From NCBI GenBank assembly GCA_937873255.1, contig CALMVM010000414.1:1-5842 (forward strand): a stretch of DNA of 5,842 nt, in the 5' to 3' direction. The position numbers and the translations under genes were made by a program. The notes beneath the pieces are model-generated. The model saw only the letters and a program-made list of their open reading frames with translations, was not told the DNA's origin and did no database searches. Below, piece by piece: positions 1 through 5,842 of this stretch. How positions within the stretch are numbered: position 1 is the stretch's first letter; the number at the start of each line of letters is the position of its first letter. The DNA is from an uncultured Verrucomicrobiota bacterium (GTDB lineage: Bacteria; Verrucomicrobiota; Verrucomicrobiia; Chthoniobacterales; SZAS-18).

Positions 1-390
1 GACAAGGACGATTTCTGGTATTTCGGCAAGACGCTGACCAAGGCATCGAAGGGCGATGTTCCCTACGACCCCGATAACACGGTGGGCAACAAGAGTCCGC
101 TCTACGGCACGGACAGCTTCGAGAAGCCCCGGCTCGTTTACCGGCGCACCTACCTCGCCGTCAACCTGCCGAACGACCTCATCAACGGCGTGGGGTACAT
201 CGACAACGCCATGAAAAGCGGCGTGCAGGGGCAAGGGCCGCCCCCGCCGGCCCTCAGCGGACGGGATAACTGGCTCAAGGCACTGCTGCGCGGGACTTGG
301 CGCGGCAACGTCTGGTCGATCATGACCGAGTGGTGGGCGTCGAGCGGCGGGCAGGGCTGGAACGAGGACATTTACCGGCGCAATCAATGA
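1..390 (+). CDS. C-terminal part of an unrecognised protein, possibly a phage virion component (5' truncated)
   Basis: The frame is open from the first base of the window to the TGA at 388-390, giving 129 residues; the true start lies upstream, and the GTG at 82 is only an internal valine codon. The fragment is rich in aromatics: DFWYFGK at residues 5-11, Trp at 83 and several more Trp near the C-terminus, with WNEDIYRRNQ at the end. It also has a GPPPPAL proline run near residue 78. These are features of a folded protein and of a true coding frame rather than a shadow. I do not recognise a family. It is the first visible gene of a tightly packed plus-strand cassette, and its stop overlaps the ATG of the next gene by 4 bases, so the two are probably co-translated. 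A tail or virion role is inferred only from the tape measure gene nearby; a non-structural phage or host protein is equally possible. The frame is secure; the function is unknown. Confidence 0.75.
   Translation, partial: DKDDFWYFGKTLTKASKGDVPYDPDNTVGNKSPLYGTDSFEKPRLVYRRTYLAVNLPNDLINGVGYIDNAMKSGVQGQGPPPPALSGRDNWLKALLRGTWRGNVWSIMTEWWASSGGQGWNEDIYRRNQ
387..390 (+). promoter_or_regulatory. ATGA stop-start overlap (translational coupling)
   Basis: The TGA of the first plus-strand gene and the ATG of the next share this tetranucleotide. The nearest purine-rich stretch (GAGGA, 364-368) lies about 18 bases upstream, too far for a normal Shine-Dalgarno site, so termination-reinitiation is the likely route. 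This overlap is why I take ATG 387 as the start and not the in-frame TTG at 297 far inside the upstream gene. Confidence 0.6.
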
Positions 391-1001
391 GCCTGTTGGA
401 TATCCGCAAGAACCGCGGCGACCTCTGGGACGCGGCGACGTGGAACCGGCATCTGGAGGAAATCGACCGCTTCCTGCGGTCCCTCGGCGTCACCCCCGGC
501 GGGACCGTCCGCCGTGACTCTACCGGGACGATCTACCTGCCGCTGAGCGTGGAGGCCGGCGACTCGGCCGGCGAATGGGCGCTGCGCGTCGGCTACGGGC
601 TGCGTGGCGGCTTGGAACCGAAGATCGACGATCAGCGCGTCAGCAAGGAAGACCCGGACACCGGCGAGACGCCAACGCTCACCGTTGGCTCGAACGACTT
701 CTCCGACTCGCCGGACCCGACCAGCAACTGGCCCAAGGGCGTGAGTTTCATCTACGGCGTGGTGGAGTTCGATCAGCCATCCTGGAACCCTACCGGCTCG
801 AAGATCGTCGCGCAGGCCAAGACGTGGACCGTCACGCCCTGGAAGGCTGCCCGTCTCATCGGCTTGCTGCAACGCGACGACCCGGACGACAACGAGAGCG
901 ATGTGAGCGTGCGCCAACTCACGTTTTTCAACCAAGCATTGACCCTCTCGAAGAAAGGGGCCAACGGCCTCGCCCGGTACTGGTGGCGCGCTGCCGCCTG
1001 A
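387..1001 (+). CDS. Unrecognised 204-residue phage protein, possibly a tail or virion surface component
   Basis: Starts at the ATG overlapping the upstream stop and ends at TGA 999-1001. The codons favour G or C in third position, as in the other genes here. Residues 12-34 look like a short amphipathic helix (WDAATWNRHLEEIDRFLRSL), followed by a Gly-Gly turn and short strands (TGTIYLPLSV). The pattern of a WN-starting helix, a Gly-rich turn and a short beta strand recurs, as I remember it, near the N-terminus of uncharacterised phage structural proteins. The middle (about 85-125) is polar and rich in Asp, Pro, Thr and Ser. The remainder is strand-like with scattered Trp (WTVTPWKAARLIGLL) and ends in YWWRAAA. 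No signal peptide, membrane segment or catalytic motif is evident. It lies between two other unrecognised plus-strand genes. A virion role rests on context and composition only. Confidence 0.72.
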   Translation: MSLLDIRKNRGDLWDAATWNRHLEEIDRFLRSLGVTPGGTVRRDSTGTIYLPLSVEAGDSAGEWALRVGYGLRGGLEPKIDDQRVSKEDPDTGETPTLTVGSNDFSDSPDPTSNWPKGVSFIYGVVEFDQPSWNPTGSKIVAQAKTWTVTPWKAARLIGLLQRDDPDDNESDVSVRQLTFFNQALTLSKKGANGLARYWWRAAA

Positions 1002-1010
1002 CCCGTCGCC

Positions 1011-1880
1011 ATGAACGCGCAACTAGCCGGTTTCCGCCACGACGACGACCGCCCGGCGTCGGCGGCCGAACTGCGTCGGCTGGTGGCATACCTCGAAGGG
1101 CTGCGCGGGCCGATTTCTCGGGCGAACGCCCGCGCGCAGCAGAATCATCATTTTCGCGTCACGGCGGACCGAGACGAGCGCACAACCTACGGCCCGGCCG
1201 TCGAAGGGCGAAGCTGGCTCCTGAACGTCAGCCCTGGCACGGTGGACGACCGCCCGGTGAGCATCCTCTACAAACGTGAAGGCGACCCGCGCGACTGGAA
1301 GCCTCCCGCGACCGATGGCCCGCCGCCAACCTCCCCCGTCGTGGACCGGACGCTGTTCGACCGGGACGACCCGCTGCCGCAACTGCTCATCCTCGCCCCG
1401 AAGTTCGGGGCGCAACGGACGAATGCCGACCTGTTTGCCCCGGTGCCCGACAACGCGCGAATCTCGTACTTTGCCACGGAGGAAATGTGGGCCTACGACC
1501 TCTACCATGCCAGCGTCGTGCTCACGGCCGACACGAGTTCGAGCCTGCCGCCGGGTTTGCTTCTCACGGCGGGAACCACCTACGCGACGGCCACGCGGCG
1601 GATGCGCGCGACTGTCTATCCCGTCCCCCGGATCGACCTGCTGACCACCGGCATGATTGAGGTGGCGAGGCTCTACCTGCTGCGCGACCCCGACGCGAAA
1701 ACCGGCGCACTGGAGGACCAGCTTTTCGTCCGGCAGATGCTCTACTGGAGTTTGCACAGCGCGCAGGTGGCGATGACCGTCATCACCGAAGATATCGGCG
1801 ACCTGATCGACGGTGGCAATCCCTACGACCCCGCGCAGGAAATTGTCCTCGGCACAGAAGTGCTGTTCTGGACGGTATAG
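1011..1880 (+). CDS. Unrecognised 289-residue phage protein at the end of the plus-strand cassette
   Basis: The ATG at 1011 lies 9 bases after the preceding stop and has no recognisable Shine-Dalgarno site in front (only a CCCGTCGCC spacer). The stop is TAG 1878-1880. The protein opens with a charged helix (SAAELRRLVAYLEGLRGPIS, about 17-36), then a polar strand-rich part with a Pro-rich stretch (DGPPPTSPVVD, about 102-112). Hydrophobic strands and turns follow (LPQLLILAPKFG, ISYFATEEMWAYDLYHASVVLTAD). A late helical section (QLFVRQMLYWSLHSAQVAM) precedes a C-terminal part with IDGGNPYDP and ending VLFWTV. No membrane segment or enzyme motif stands out. The opposite strand also has a long open frame here, but its product is His/Arg/Val/Gln-rich in the manner of an antisense shadow, so the plus strand is the coding one. 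Its stop is 2 bases from the stop of a convergent gene. Function unknown; a tail or virion protein is the contextual guess. Confidence 0.75.
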   Translation: MNAQLAGFRHDDDRPASAAELRRLVAYLEGLRGPISRANARAQQNHHFRVTADRDERTTYGPAVEGRSWLLNVSPGTVDDRPVSILYKREGDPRDWKPPATDGPPPTSPVVDRTLFDRDDPLPQLLILAPKFGAQRTNADLFAPVPDNARISYFATEEMWAYDLYHASVVLTADTSSSLPPGLLLTAGTTYATATRRMRATVYPVPRIDLLTTGMIEVARLYLLRDPDAKTGALEDQLFVRQMLYWSLHSAQVAMTVITEDIGDLIDGGNPYDPAQEIVLGTEVLFWTV

Positions 1881-1882
1881 GG

Positions 1883-2239
1883 TCACTGGCCGAGGAAAAC
1901 CCTCGTCCACAAAAGCGTGGGGATGATCACGGCTGTGAGGAAAGCGGCTGCGCACAGCAAAACAGTCCGGCTCTGGAATAGATTAAACGGCTGCCCGGTT
2001 CTCAGTACATGGGCGCGAGCCTCTACAAGTACTTTGCGATACGACCACGCGGTACACTCCACCGCCGCGAGATCCACCACCCAAGCAAGAACGACTCCTG
2101 AATCTCCGATGCCGGAGAAAATCGCCAGCACCCCCAGCAAAACGATGCCCCCGACAATGACACGCGCGGTCCAGTGTGCTACGCCGACAAGCAGCAGCAC
2201 GATCTTGAAGTGTCGGTCGTCTGCGAGGAGGTGAGGCAT
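1883..2239 (-). CDS. Small multi-pass membrane protein downstream of the tape measure gene
   Basis: 118 residues from ATG 2239 to TGA 1883-1885. Hydrophobic segments lie at about 26-43 (RVIVGGIVLLGVLAIFSG), 48-66 (contains an Asp and a Glu) and 92-114 (TVLLCAAAFLTAVIIPTLLW), with a further short hydrophobic run at 12-20. A basic loop at about 68-91 carries several Arg residues and would be expected on the cytoplasmic side, giving about three passes. No enzyme motif or lipobox is seen. It follows the tape measure gene by 32 bases and could share its transcript; there is no good Shine-Dalgarno site (GGCGGG abuts the ATG). By hand count the gene is about 59% GC, lower than the roughly 66-70% of lines sampled from neighbouring genes, and it uses more A/T-ending codons, so it may be a later arrival. 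Candidate roles are a holin or antiholin, a superinfection-exclusion protein or another lysogenic-conversion gene. The size fits a holin, but the sequence does not decide between these. Confidence 0.7.
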   Translation of the reverse strand: MPHLLADDRHFKIVLLLVGVAHWTARVIVGGIVLLGVLAIFSGIGDSGVVLAWVVDLAAVECTAWSYRKVLVEARAHVLRTGQPFNLFQSRTVLLCAAAFLTAVIIPTLLWTRVFLGQ

Positions 2240-2271
2240 CCCGCCATCGTACCGGGACCGTCAAGAGTGGG

Positions 2272-5022
2272 TCAGCTCAACACGCGCATCCGGTTGTCCC
2301 GGCGACCCTGCTCTCTGAGCAGCGTGTTGTTTTCCTTCAACAGCCGATTCGTCTCGTCCACCTTTGCCTCGACGCCATTGCGACCGCTGCCGTAGTAGGC
2401 GTTGCCGCCGCCGCCGATCCGGCGCAGATCGTCGACGATGGGCGCGCGGCGTTGCTGCGACTGGTCGGGGTGCTGTAGGTCGTACTGCTGCCCGGCCACC
2501 GCATCGGCCCGCGCGCGCAGATCCACCGCCTCCCGCTGCAACCGCGCCGCCCGGGCCGCGTCGCCTTTCTGCTTCGCCTCGGCCGCTTCCTTGTCTTTTT
2601 GGGCAGCGTCGTCGTTGAGCCGCTGGCGTTGGCGTTCGAGAATCGCGGCCTCGCCGTCGCGGCGCTGCTGGTCGGTGATCTTGCCCGCCTTCGCATCCTG
2701 CTCAAGCTGGCGTTTGTCGGCGGCGTCCTGACGGTTCGCCCGGGACTCATCGAGCGCACGGGTATCGTTGGCGAGTGCGCGGGTGTTTTCTTCCTCCCGG
2801 CGGGCCATTGCCTGCTGGTCGCGGTAGTAGTCTGCCCGCAGCTTGGCGAGCTTCACCGAGTCGCCTTCCGCCTCGGCTGCCTTCAACTTCACCTCCAGAA
2901 GTTGCCGGTTGATCTCGTATTCCTCGCGCGCGCGCTGGATGCCCTCCGAACTGAGGGCTGCCAGCTTGGCCTCCCCCCCTGCCTCGGCCTGGCCGACAGT
3001 TTCCGCACGTTCCTCCTTGGCTTTTTTATCGGCGGCTTCCTTCTCGTCCTTGGCCTTTTTCTCAGTAGCATCCTTGACCTTCTTTTCGGCAGCGTCCGAC
3101 TCGTCGAATTTGTTTGCCGCGTTGAGGTCGGCGGCTTTCGAGTCGGTGCGCGCTTGGACGACGAGCTGCTCAAGACCCGCCTTGTAAATCAAGTCCGAGA
3201 TACCGGAACGACCCTCGGAGGTGTTCTCGCGTTCCAACTGCTGGAGCCGGCGACGTTTTGCGTCGGCGTCCCGCTGCGCCAGGATGGCGGTCTGTCGCGC
3301 TCGCACGGCCTTTTCCTCGTCCGTGAGCTTGCTGTCGGCGTACTCCTGCAACTGAGCATCCACCTTGGCTTCGCCCTCGCCGGGTTTCAGCGTGCGGTCG
3401 TCGATGTTTTCGCCTACGCGGATTTCCGCCTCGATGCCTTTGACGATCACCTCGGCGTTGTGCCGGTCCTCGGGCGTCTTGGCGTTGGCGTAGTCTTCCT
3501 TCGCCTTTTTCAACGCGGCGTAGGCGTCGGCCAGATACTTCGCCTTGTCGGCGGTCGTGACGAGGTTGTGGCGTTCCTGCTCCAAGCTGTTGATGACCTT
3601 CGATCCGGCTTCCACGAACGCCAGCCGCTCCTCGCTGAGTTTGGCCGCGTGCAGCCGGTGAATGTAGATGGCGGTTCCAAGGGCAGCACCGGCTGCGACA
3701 ATCGCGGAACCCACGGCCGCCAAACCGACCACGGCCAGGGTCAGCGTTCCCGCCGCAATGGTGAATCCAACGAGCGCCGGAATCGCCACGATCCCGAACG
3801 CGAACATTGCCACGCGCAACGCGATGTAGGCGTCCGTCAGCGTTTTGACGGTGGACGTGTCCCCAAGCGCCTTGTCGCTGGCTGCCTTGACCCCGATCAC
3901 TTCGAGGAATTGCTTCACCAGCCCGGTCAGGCCGCTTTTCACCCCGCCGTACACGTCGCCCGCTTCCTGTGCTGCCGGCTGGAGTTTGTTCAGCAAGGCG
4001 GTTTTGCCTTCGAGCAAGTCTTTCTCGTAGGGCACGCTCCCCTCGGCAAATGAGGTGTAGAGACGATCCTTCGCGTCCTGCAAACCCTTCTGGAGCGTGG
4101 ACAGGGATTTTTCCTGTTCCTTCATCGCGCCGCTGGACTGCTCCAAGGACGTGCGGAAGGCGGCCCACACCTCGGGACCGCTCCTGCCGCTCGCCAGCAG
4201 CCGGTCGAGCATCGCGCGGGTTTCCCCCGAGATGACGCCCATCGAGCGCAACTGGTCCGCCGCCTGCTGAATCGGCTGGCCGCTCTGCAACGCGCTGTAG
4301 AGTCCGCCGACGGCCCCGGCGACCTGGCCGATCCCGTTGCCGCTCGCAACCGACACGTCACCCAGGAGCCTCAGACCCTTCTCGCTGGAGAGTTCGCCAC
4401 TGCCGTTGTCGGCCGCGCGCGCGGAGCGGTACGCATCCACCGCGTCGGGGGTGTTGATGGGCGTGCCCCGGAATGTGGTGACGATCTCCCCGAGCTTCTG
4501 ACGCGCGGCCACCGCCGAACCGGTCAGAGTGCGCAGGCGAGCGGTCAGATCATCTAGGAACGAGAACTTGCCCAGTCCGGTCGCCGCCGCGCTGCTGGCC
4601 CTTTCGAGCAACGACAAGCCGCCGGAAACGAGCCGCGTGCTGATCAGCACCAAGGAGAGCGAACTGATGGCGCCGGCCGCGACCGGGGCGATCCCGGCAA
4701 GCGCGCGGGCCGCCGTGAAGCGCACCACCGCGAAGCTCGCGCTCAAAATGCCGTTGGACGAAGCAACCTCACCCGTCGCTGCCGCCGCGCCGGCCGCCGC
4801 CACTCGGTACTCCTTGTAGCGGTCAAGAACGCTGTGGATGATCTTCTCCAGAACAGCGTGCTCCGCGAATCCCTTGGCGGTGTGCACGGCGATTTCCGCC
4901 GTCGCCTTTCCGTATTCCGCCGCCGTTTCGCGCAACCCTTTTTTTACGTGATCGACGCTGGAATCGTAGGACGGATCGACCCCGCCGGAAAACTCGACTC
5001 CGACCTTGTTGTTCTCGCTCAT
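2272..5022 (-). CDS. Phage tail tape measure protein
   Basis: 916 residues, from an ATG overlapping the upstream stop (ATGA). It acts in the lumen of the growing tail, where its length sets tail length and from where it can later help DNA cross the cell envelope. Hydrophobic Ala/Gly/Leu-rich helices lie at about 74-140. Residues 215-320 resemble the tape measure core of tailed phages as I know it: GLRLLGDVSVASGNGIGQ, a Gly-X-Pro-I-QQAADQLRSMGVISGETRAM stretch split by short turns, then EQSSGAMKEQ. A second long hydrophobic stretch spans about 398-455, as is common in tape measures. From about 460 to 850 it is charged coiled coil, with a Lys/Glu/Ala low-complexity section at 643-672. The tail end has DLRRIGGGGNAYYG (865-878), a Gly-rich signature I associate with tape-measure and minor-tail C-termini, and a short coil (NRLLKENNTLLREQ). 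At about 0.15 nm per residue it predicts a tail near 137 nm if unprocessed. No lytic-transglycosylase or peptidase motif is visible. Translation probably depends on coupling, because no Shine-Dalgarno site precedes it. Confidence 0.9.
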   Translation of the reverse strand: MSENNKVGVEFSGGVDPSYDSSVDHVKKGLRETAAEYGKATAEIAVHTAKGFAEHAVLEKIIHSVLDRYKEYRVAAAGAAAATGEVASSNGILSASFAVVRFTAARALAGIAPVAAGAISSLSLVLISTRLVSGGLSLLERASSAAATGLGKFSFLDDLTARLRTLTGSAVAARQKLGEIVTTFRGTPINTPDAVDAYRSARAADNGSGELSSEKGLRLLGDVSVASGNGIGQVAGAVGGLYSALQSGQPIQQAADQLRSMGVISGETRAMLDRLLASGRSGPEVWAAFRTSLEQSSGAMKEQEKSLSTLQKGLQDAKDRLYTSFAEGSVPYEKDLLEGKTALLNKLQPAAQEAGDVYGGVKSGLTGLVKQFLEVIGVKAASDKALGDTSTVKTLTDAYIALRVAMFAFGIVAIPALVGFTIAAGTLTLAVVGLAAVGSAIVAAGAALGTAIYIHRLHAAKLSEERLAFVEAGSKVINSLEQERHNLVTTADKAKYLADAYAALKKAKEDYANAKTPEDRHNAEVIVKGIEAEIRVGENIDDRTLKPGEGEAKVDAQLQEYADSKLTDEEKAVRARQTAILAQRDADAKRRRLQQLERENTSEGRSGISDLIYKAGLEQLVVQARTDSKAADLNAANKFDESDAAEKKVKDATEKKAKDEKEAADKKAKEERAETVGQAEAGGEAKLAALSSEGIQRAREEYEINRQLLEVKLKAAEAEGDSVKLAKLRADYYRDQQAMARREEENTRALANDTRALDESRANRQDAADKRQLEQDAKAGKITDQQRRDGEAAILERQRQRLNDDAAQKDKEAAEAKQKGDAARAARLQREAVDLRARADAVAGQQYDLQHPDQSQQRRAPIVDDLRRIGGGGNAYYGSGRNGVEAKVDETNRLLKENNTLLREQGRRDNRMRVLS
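5019..5022 (-). promoter_or_regulatory. ATGA stop-start overlap that fixes the tape measure start
   Basis: The stop of the 223-residue gene and the ATG of the tape measure gene overlap here. An A6 run (5030-5025) and a GC-rich hairpin lie just upstream in the mRNA, but no Shine-Dalgarno site does, so initiation most likely relies on ribosomes finishing the upstream gene. The tape measure lies in the -1 frame relative to that gene. Confidence 0.6.
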
Positions 5023-5690
5023 GATTTTTTGCGTGTGGCGGCCCGGCGGGCCTTCCGGGCCGCGTACCTCTTTTTCAACTCGCGCATCTGGCTGAGGAAC
5101 TTGTCGCTCTCGGTGCGCAACCGCAGGTCGGCCCCGGCCTGCTTGGCGAACGCCGCGACGTACCAGTGCGCCCGGCCAAGCGGCATCTCCCAGGCGGCGG
5201 CCTCGTTGTCAGGCTGAAAGCTGCCCCCGGAAATCAGCGCCGAGACGAGGCTCAGCGGCTCGGGCAGATTGTTGAGCACCGACGCCGCGCCAGCCGCCTC
5301 TTTCTGCCAGAACTCGGGCGGGGCCACGTAGTCGCGCACGTAGGCATCAAACGCACCGAGCGCGAACGGGAGCGGATGGCGGCGGCTCATCCATACCGCA
5401 TGAATTTCTCTGAACCACCGGGCCACCCGGCCGCGCCGACGGGGTGGCAGGATGTGTGAGAGGGGCGTGCGGTAGCGGGAACGGCAGATGCGAACCGCTA
5501 CCTCCAAGTCTGCCAGCGCGGGAACCGCTCCCGGGATGAGCAGAGGCGATTCGATGGAGAGCAGCAGGAACCGATGCCACTCGCAGAACGGCCGCAACCG
5601 CTGGCCTAGAACGACGTGCCGCCGGTCGCCGGGTTCGTTGAACCAGCTCTCGGTGAACCGAGGGCAGAGCGTTGGCGCAGCGGCGAACAC
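5019..5690 (-). CDS. Probable tail assembly chaperone-like protein (by position)
   Basis: 223 residues from GTG 5690 to TGA 5019-5021. Reading upstream in frame from the GTG, a TGA is met after two codons, and the next in-frame ATG is near residue 100, so GTG is the best start; the ribosome site is weak (GAG about 10 bases upstream). The N-terminal half is helical and hydrophobic: LGQRLRPFCEWHRFLLLSIE, SPLLIPG, then a DLEVAVRICRSRY helix near residues 62-74. The middle has PPEFWQKEAAGAASVLNN, and the last 25 residues are strongly basic (KKRYAARKARRAATRKKS). I see no enzyme motif. Its slot, between a truncated tail-type gene and the tape measure, is where tailed phages encode the chaperones that hold the tape measure before tube assembly. 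Those genes often use a -1 frameshift near their 3' end, and a candidate signal exists here. The assignment is from position, size and helical character, not recognised homology; a head-tail or minor tail protein is the alternative. Confidence 0.6.
   Translation of the reverse strand: MFAAAPTLCPRFTESWFNEPGDRRHVVLGQRLRPFCEWHRFLLLSIESPLLIPGAVPALADLEVAVRICRSRYRTPLSHILPPRRRGRVARWFREIHAVWMSRRHPLPFALGAFDAYVRDYVAPPEFWQKEAAGAASVLNNLPEPLSLVSALISGGSFQPDNEAAAWEMPLGRAHWYVAAFAKQAGADLRLRTESDKFLSQMRELKKRYAARKARRAATRKKS
5038..5076 (-). promoter_or_regulatory. Candidate programmed -1 frameshift signal (slippery run plus stem-loop)
   Basis: On the minus strand the heptamer G AAA AAG (5076-5070) sits in the zero frame of the 223-residue gene, as the end of Leu206 plus the Lys206-Lys207 region (TTG AAA AAG). 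A 6-base spacer (5069-5064) follows, then a perfect inverted repeat GCGGCCCGG / CCGGGCCGC (5063-5055 and 5046-5038) around an 8-base loop. All 9 pairs are G-C. Heptamer, short spacer and stable stem-loop is the known layout of -1 frameshift sites, including those of tail-assembly genes. The -1 frame has no stop from here to the tape measure ATG. Against it, re-pairing in the P site would give GAA, a first-position mismatch for tRNA-Lys, and GC-rich Ala/Arg codons make chance hairpins easy. Confidence 0.4.
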
Positions 5691-5707
5691 GTCATCTCAG
5701 AGCCGGA

Positions 5708-5842
5708 TTAAGCACCGGCGGCGGCAGTGACGCCCTCGAAACCGACGTACGAGAAGTCGCATTTCACCGCGTCCTTGTAGTTGTAGGCACGGCCCCGCTT
5801 GGTGATGATGAAGGTCCGCTCGTCGAACACGAAGCTCTTGAC
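5708..5842 (-). CDS. C-terminal 44 residues of a probable tail protein (5' truncated by window edge)
   Basis: Reading the minus strand inward from the window edge, the frame is open for 44 codons and stops at TAA 5710-5708. The fragment begins VKSFVFDERTFIITKRGRAY, contains YNYKDAVKCDFSYVGFEG, and ends in a small-residue tail TAAAGA. The alternating hydrophobic and polar pattern with many Phe and Tyr suggests beta strands. It is the gene before the chaperone-like and tape measure genes, with 17 bases to the next start, and in tailed phages that place usually belongs to the major tail or tube protein. I do not recognise the sequence itself, and too little is present to prove the role. A different small tail protein is possible. 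Confidence 0.55.
   Translation of the reverse strand, partial: VKSFVFDERTFIITKRGRAYNYKDAVKCDFSYVGFEGVTAAAGA

Noticed and set aside
384..1022. Minus-strand open frame of 212 codons abutting the previous one.
   Set aside because: Same shadow composition (Arg/Val/Gly/Asp-rich). The plus-strand frame has an ATGA-coupled start and a sensible aromatic and strand pattern.
61..1833. Identical 13-base string CCCTACGACCCCG at 61-73 and 1821-1833, both encoding PYDP.
   Set aside because: The flanks do not match and the string is short in GC-rich coding DNA; it is likely coincidence rather than a duplication or attachment site.
1891..1905. Small inverted repeat CGAGG-AAAAC-CCTCG at the convergent junction, considered as a terminator.
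   Set aside because: Only 5 bp, inside the 3' end of the minus-strand gene, with no T-tract on either side.
1023..1955. Minus-strand open frame of 310 codons opposite the 289-residue gene, which would have kept all genes on one strand.
   Set aside because: Its product is dominated by His, Arg, Val, Gln and Gly without plausible hydrophobic cores, and it overlaps the membrane protein gene; the plus-strand product has normal composition.
2225..2233. Perfect-looking Shine-Dalgarno motif (AGGAGGTG) on the plus strand.
   Set aside because: No start codon with a credible open frame follows at suitable spacing. It is the complement of codons at the beginning of the minus-strand membrane gene.
1983..2264. 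Alternative minus-strand frame (93 codons, TTG start) over the membrane protein gene.
   Set aside because: Arg- and Cys-rich product with no hydrophobic segments; the overlapping frame gives a clear multi-pass membrane protein.
2599..4053. Plus-strand open frame of 484 codons antisense to the tape measure gene.
   Set aside because: The Leu/Phe/Val/Gly-rich product is what results from reading Lys/Glu/Ala coiled-coil codons backwards in high-GC DNA; there is no ribosome site, and the minus strand gives a coherent tape measure protein.
5693..5695. ATG just upstream of the GTG start of the 223-residue gene.
   Set aside because: It is in another frame and runs only 29 codons before a stop, so it cannot be the start of that gene.

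Overview
The window is a dense, high-GC stretch (roughly two-thirds G+C where I counted lines by hand). It reads as part of the tail-morphogenesis region of a tailed dsDNA bacteriophage or prophage. The anchor is a 916-residue tape measure protein. Nearly every base is coding, genes overlap by ATGA or sit a few bases apart, and no integrase, transposase, tRNA, rRNA, CRISPR array or clear terminator is visible. No host marker is present. A high-GC bacterial host is certain enough, but I would not name a phylum from this sequence alone.

Right arm (5842 down to 1883, minus strand), in transcription order: the last 44 codons of an unrecognised gene in the position usually held by the major tail (tube) protein; a 223-residue protein in the tail-assembly-chaperone slot; the tape measure gene, which starts in a 4-base ATGA overlap with it; and a 118-residue multi-pass membrane protein 32 bases further on, somewhat poorer in GC than its neighbours.

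Left arm (1 to 1880, plus strand): the C-terminal 129 residues of an unrecognised aromatic-rich protein, then a 204-residue protein starting in an ATGA overlap, then a 289-residue protein 9 bases later. None has a function I can name. Their compact cassette and beta-rich, Gly/Asp/Pro-rich composition suit virion or tail-tip components, but that is inference. The two arms converge with only 2 bases between their stop codons (1880 and 1883).

Likely teamwork on the right arm: the tail protein would polymerise around the tape measure while the 223-residue protein keeps the tape measure soluble, and the tape length would set the tail length. The most interesting signal is near the 3' end of the 223-residue gene. 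An in-frame G AAA AAG sequence is followed, after 6 bases, by a perfect 9-bp all-GC stem-loop, and the -1 frame is open straight into the tape measure gene. This looks like a programmed -1 frameshift signal whose product would be an unusual chaperone-tape measure fusion of about 1139 residues. It is a hypothesis, and the heptamer is not a perfect canonical slippery site. Apart from that I see no convincing new system here.
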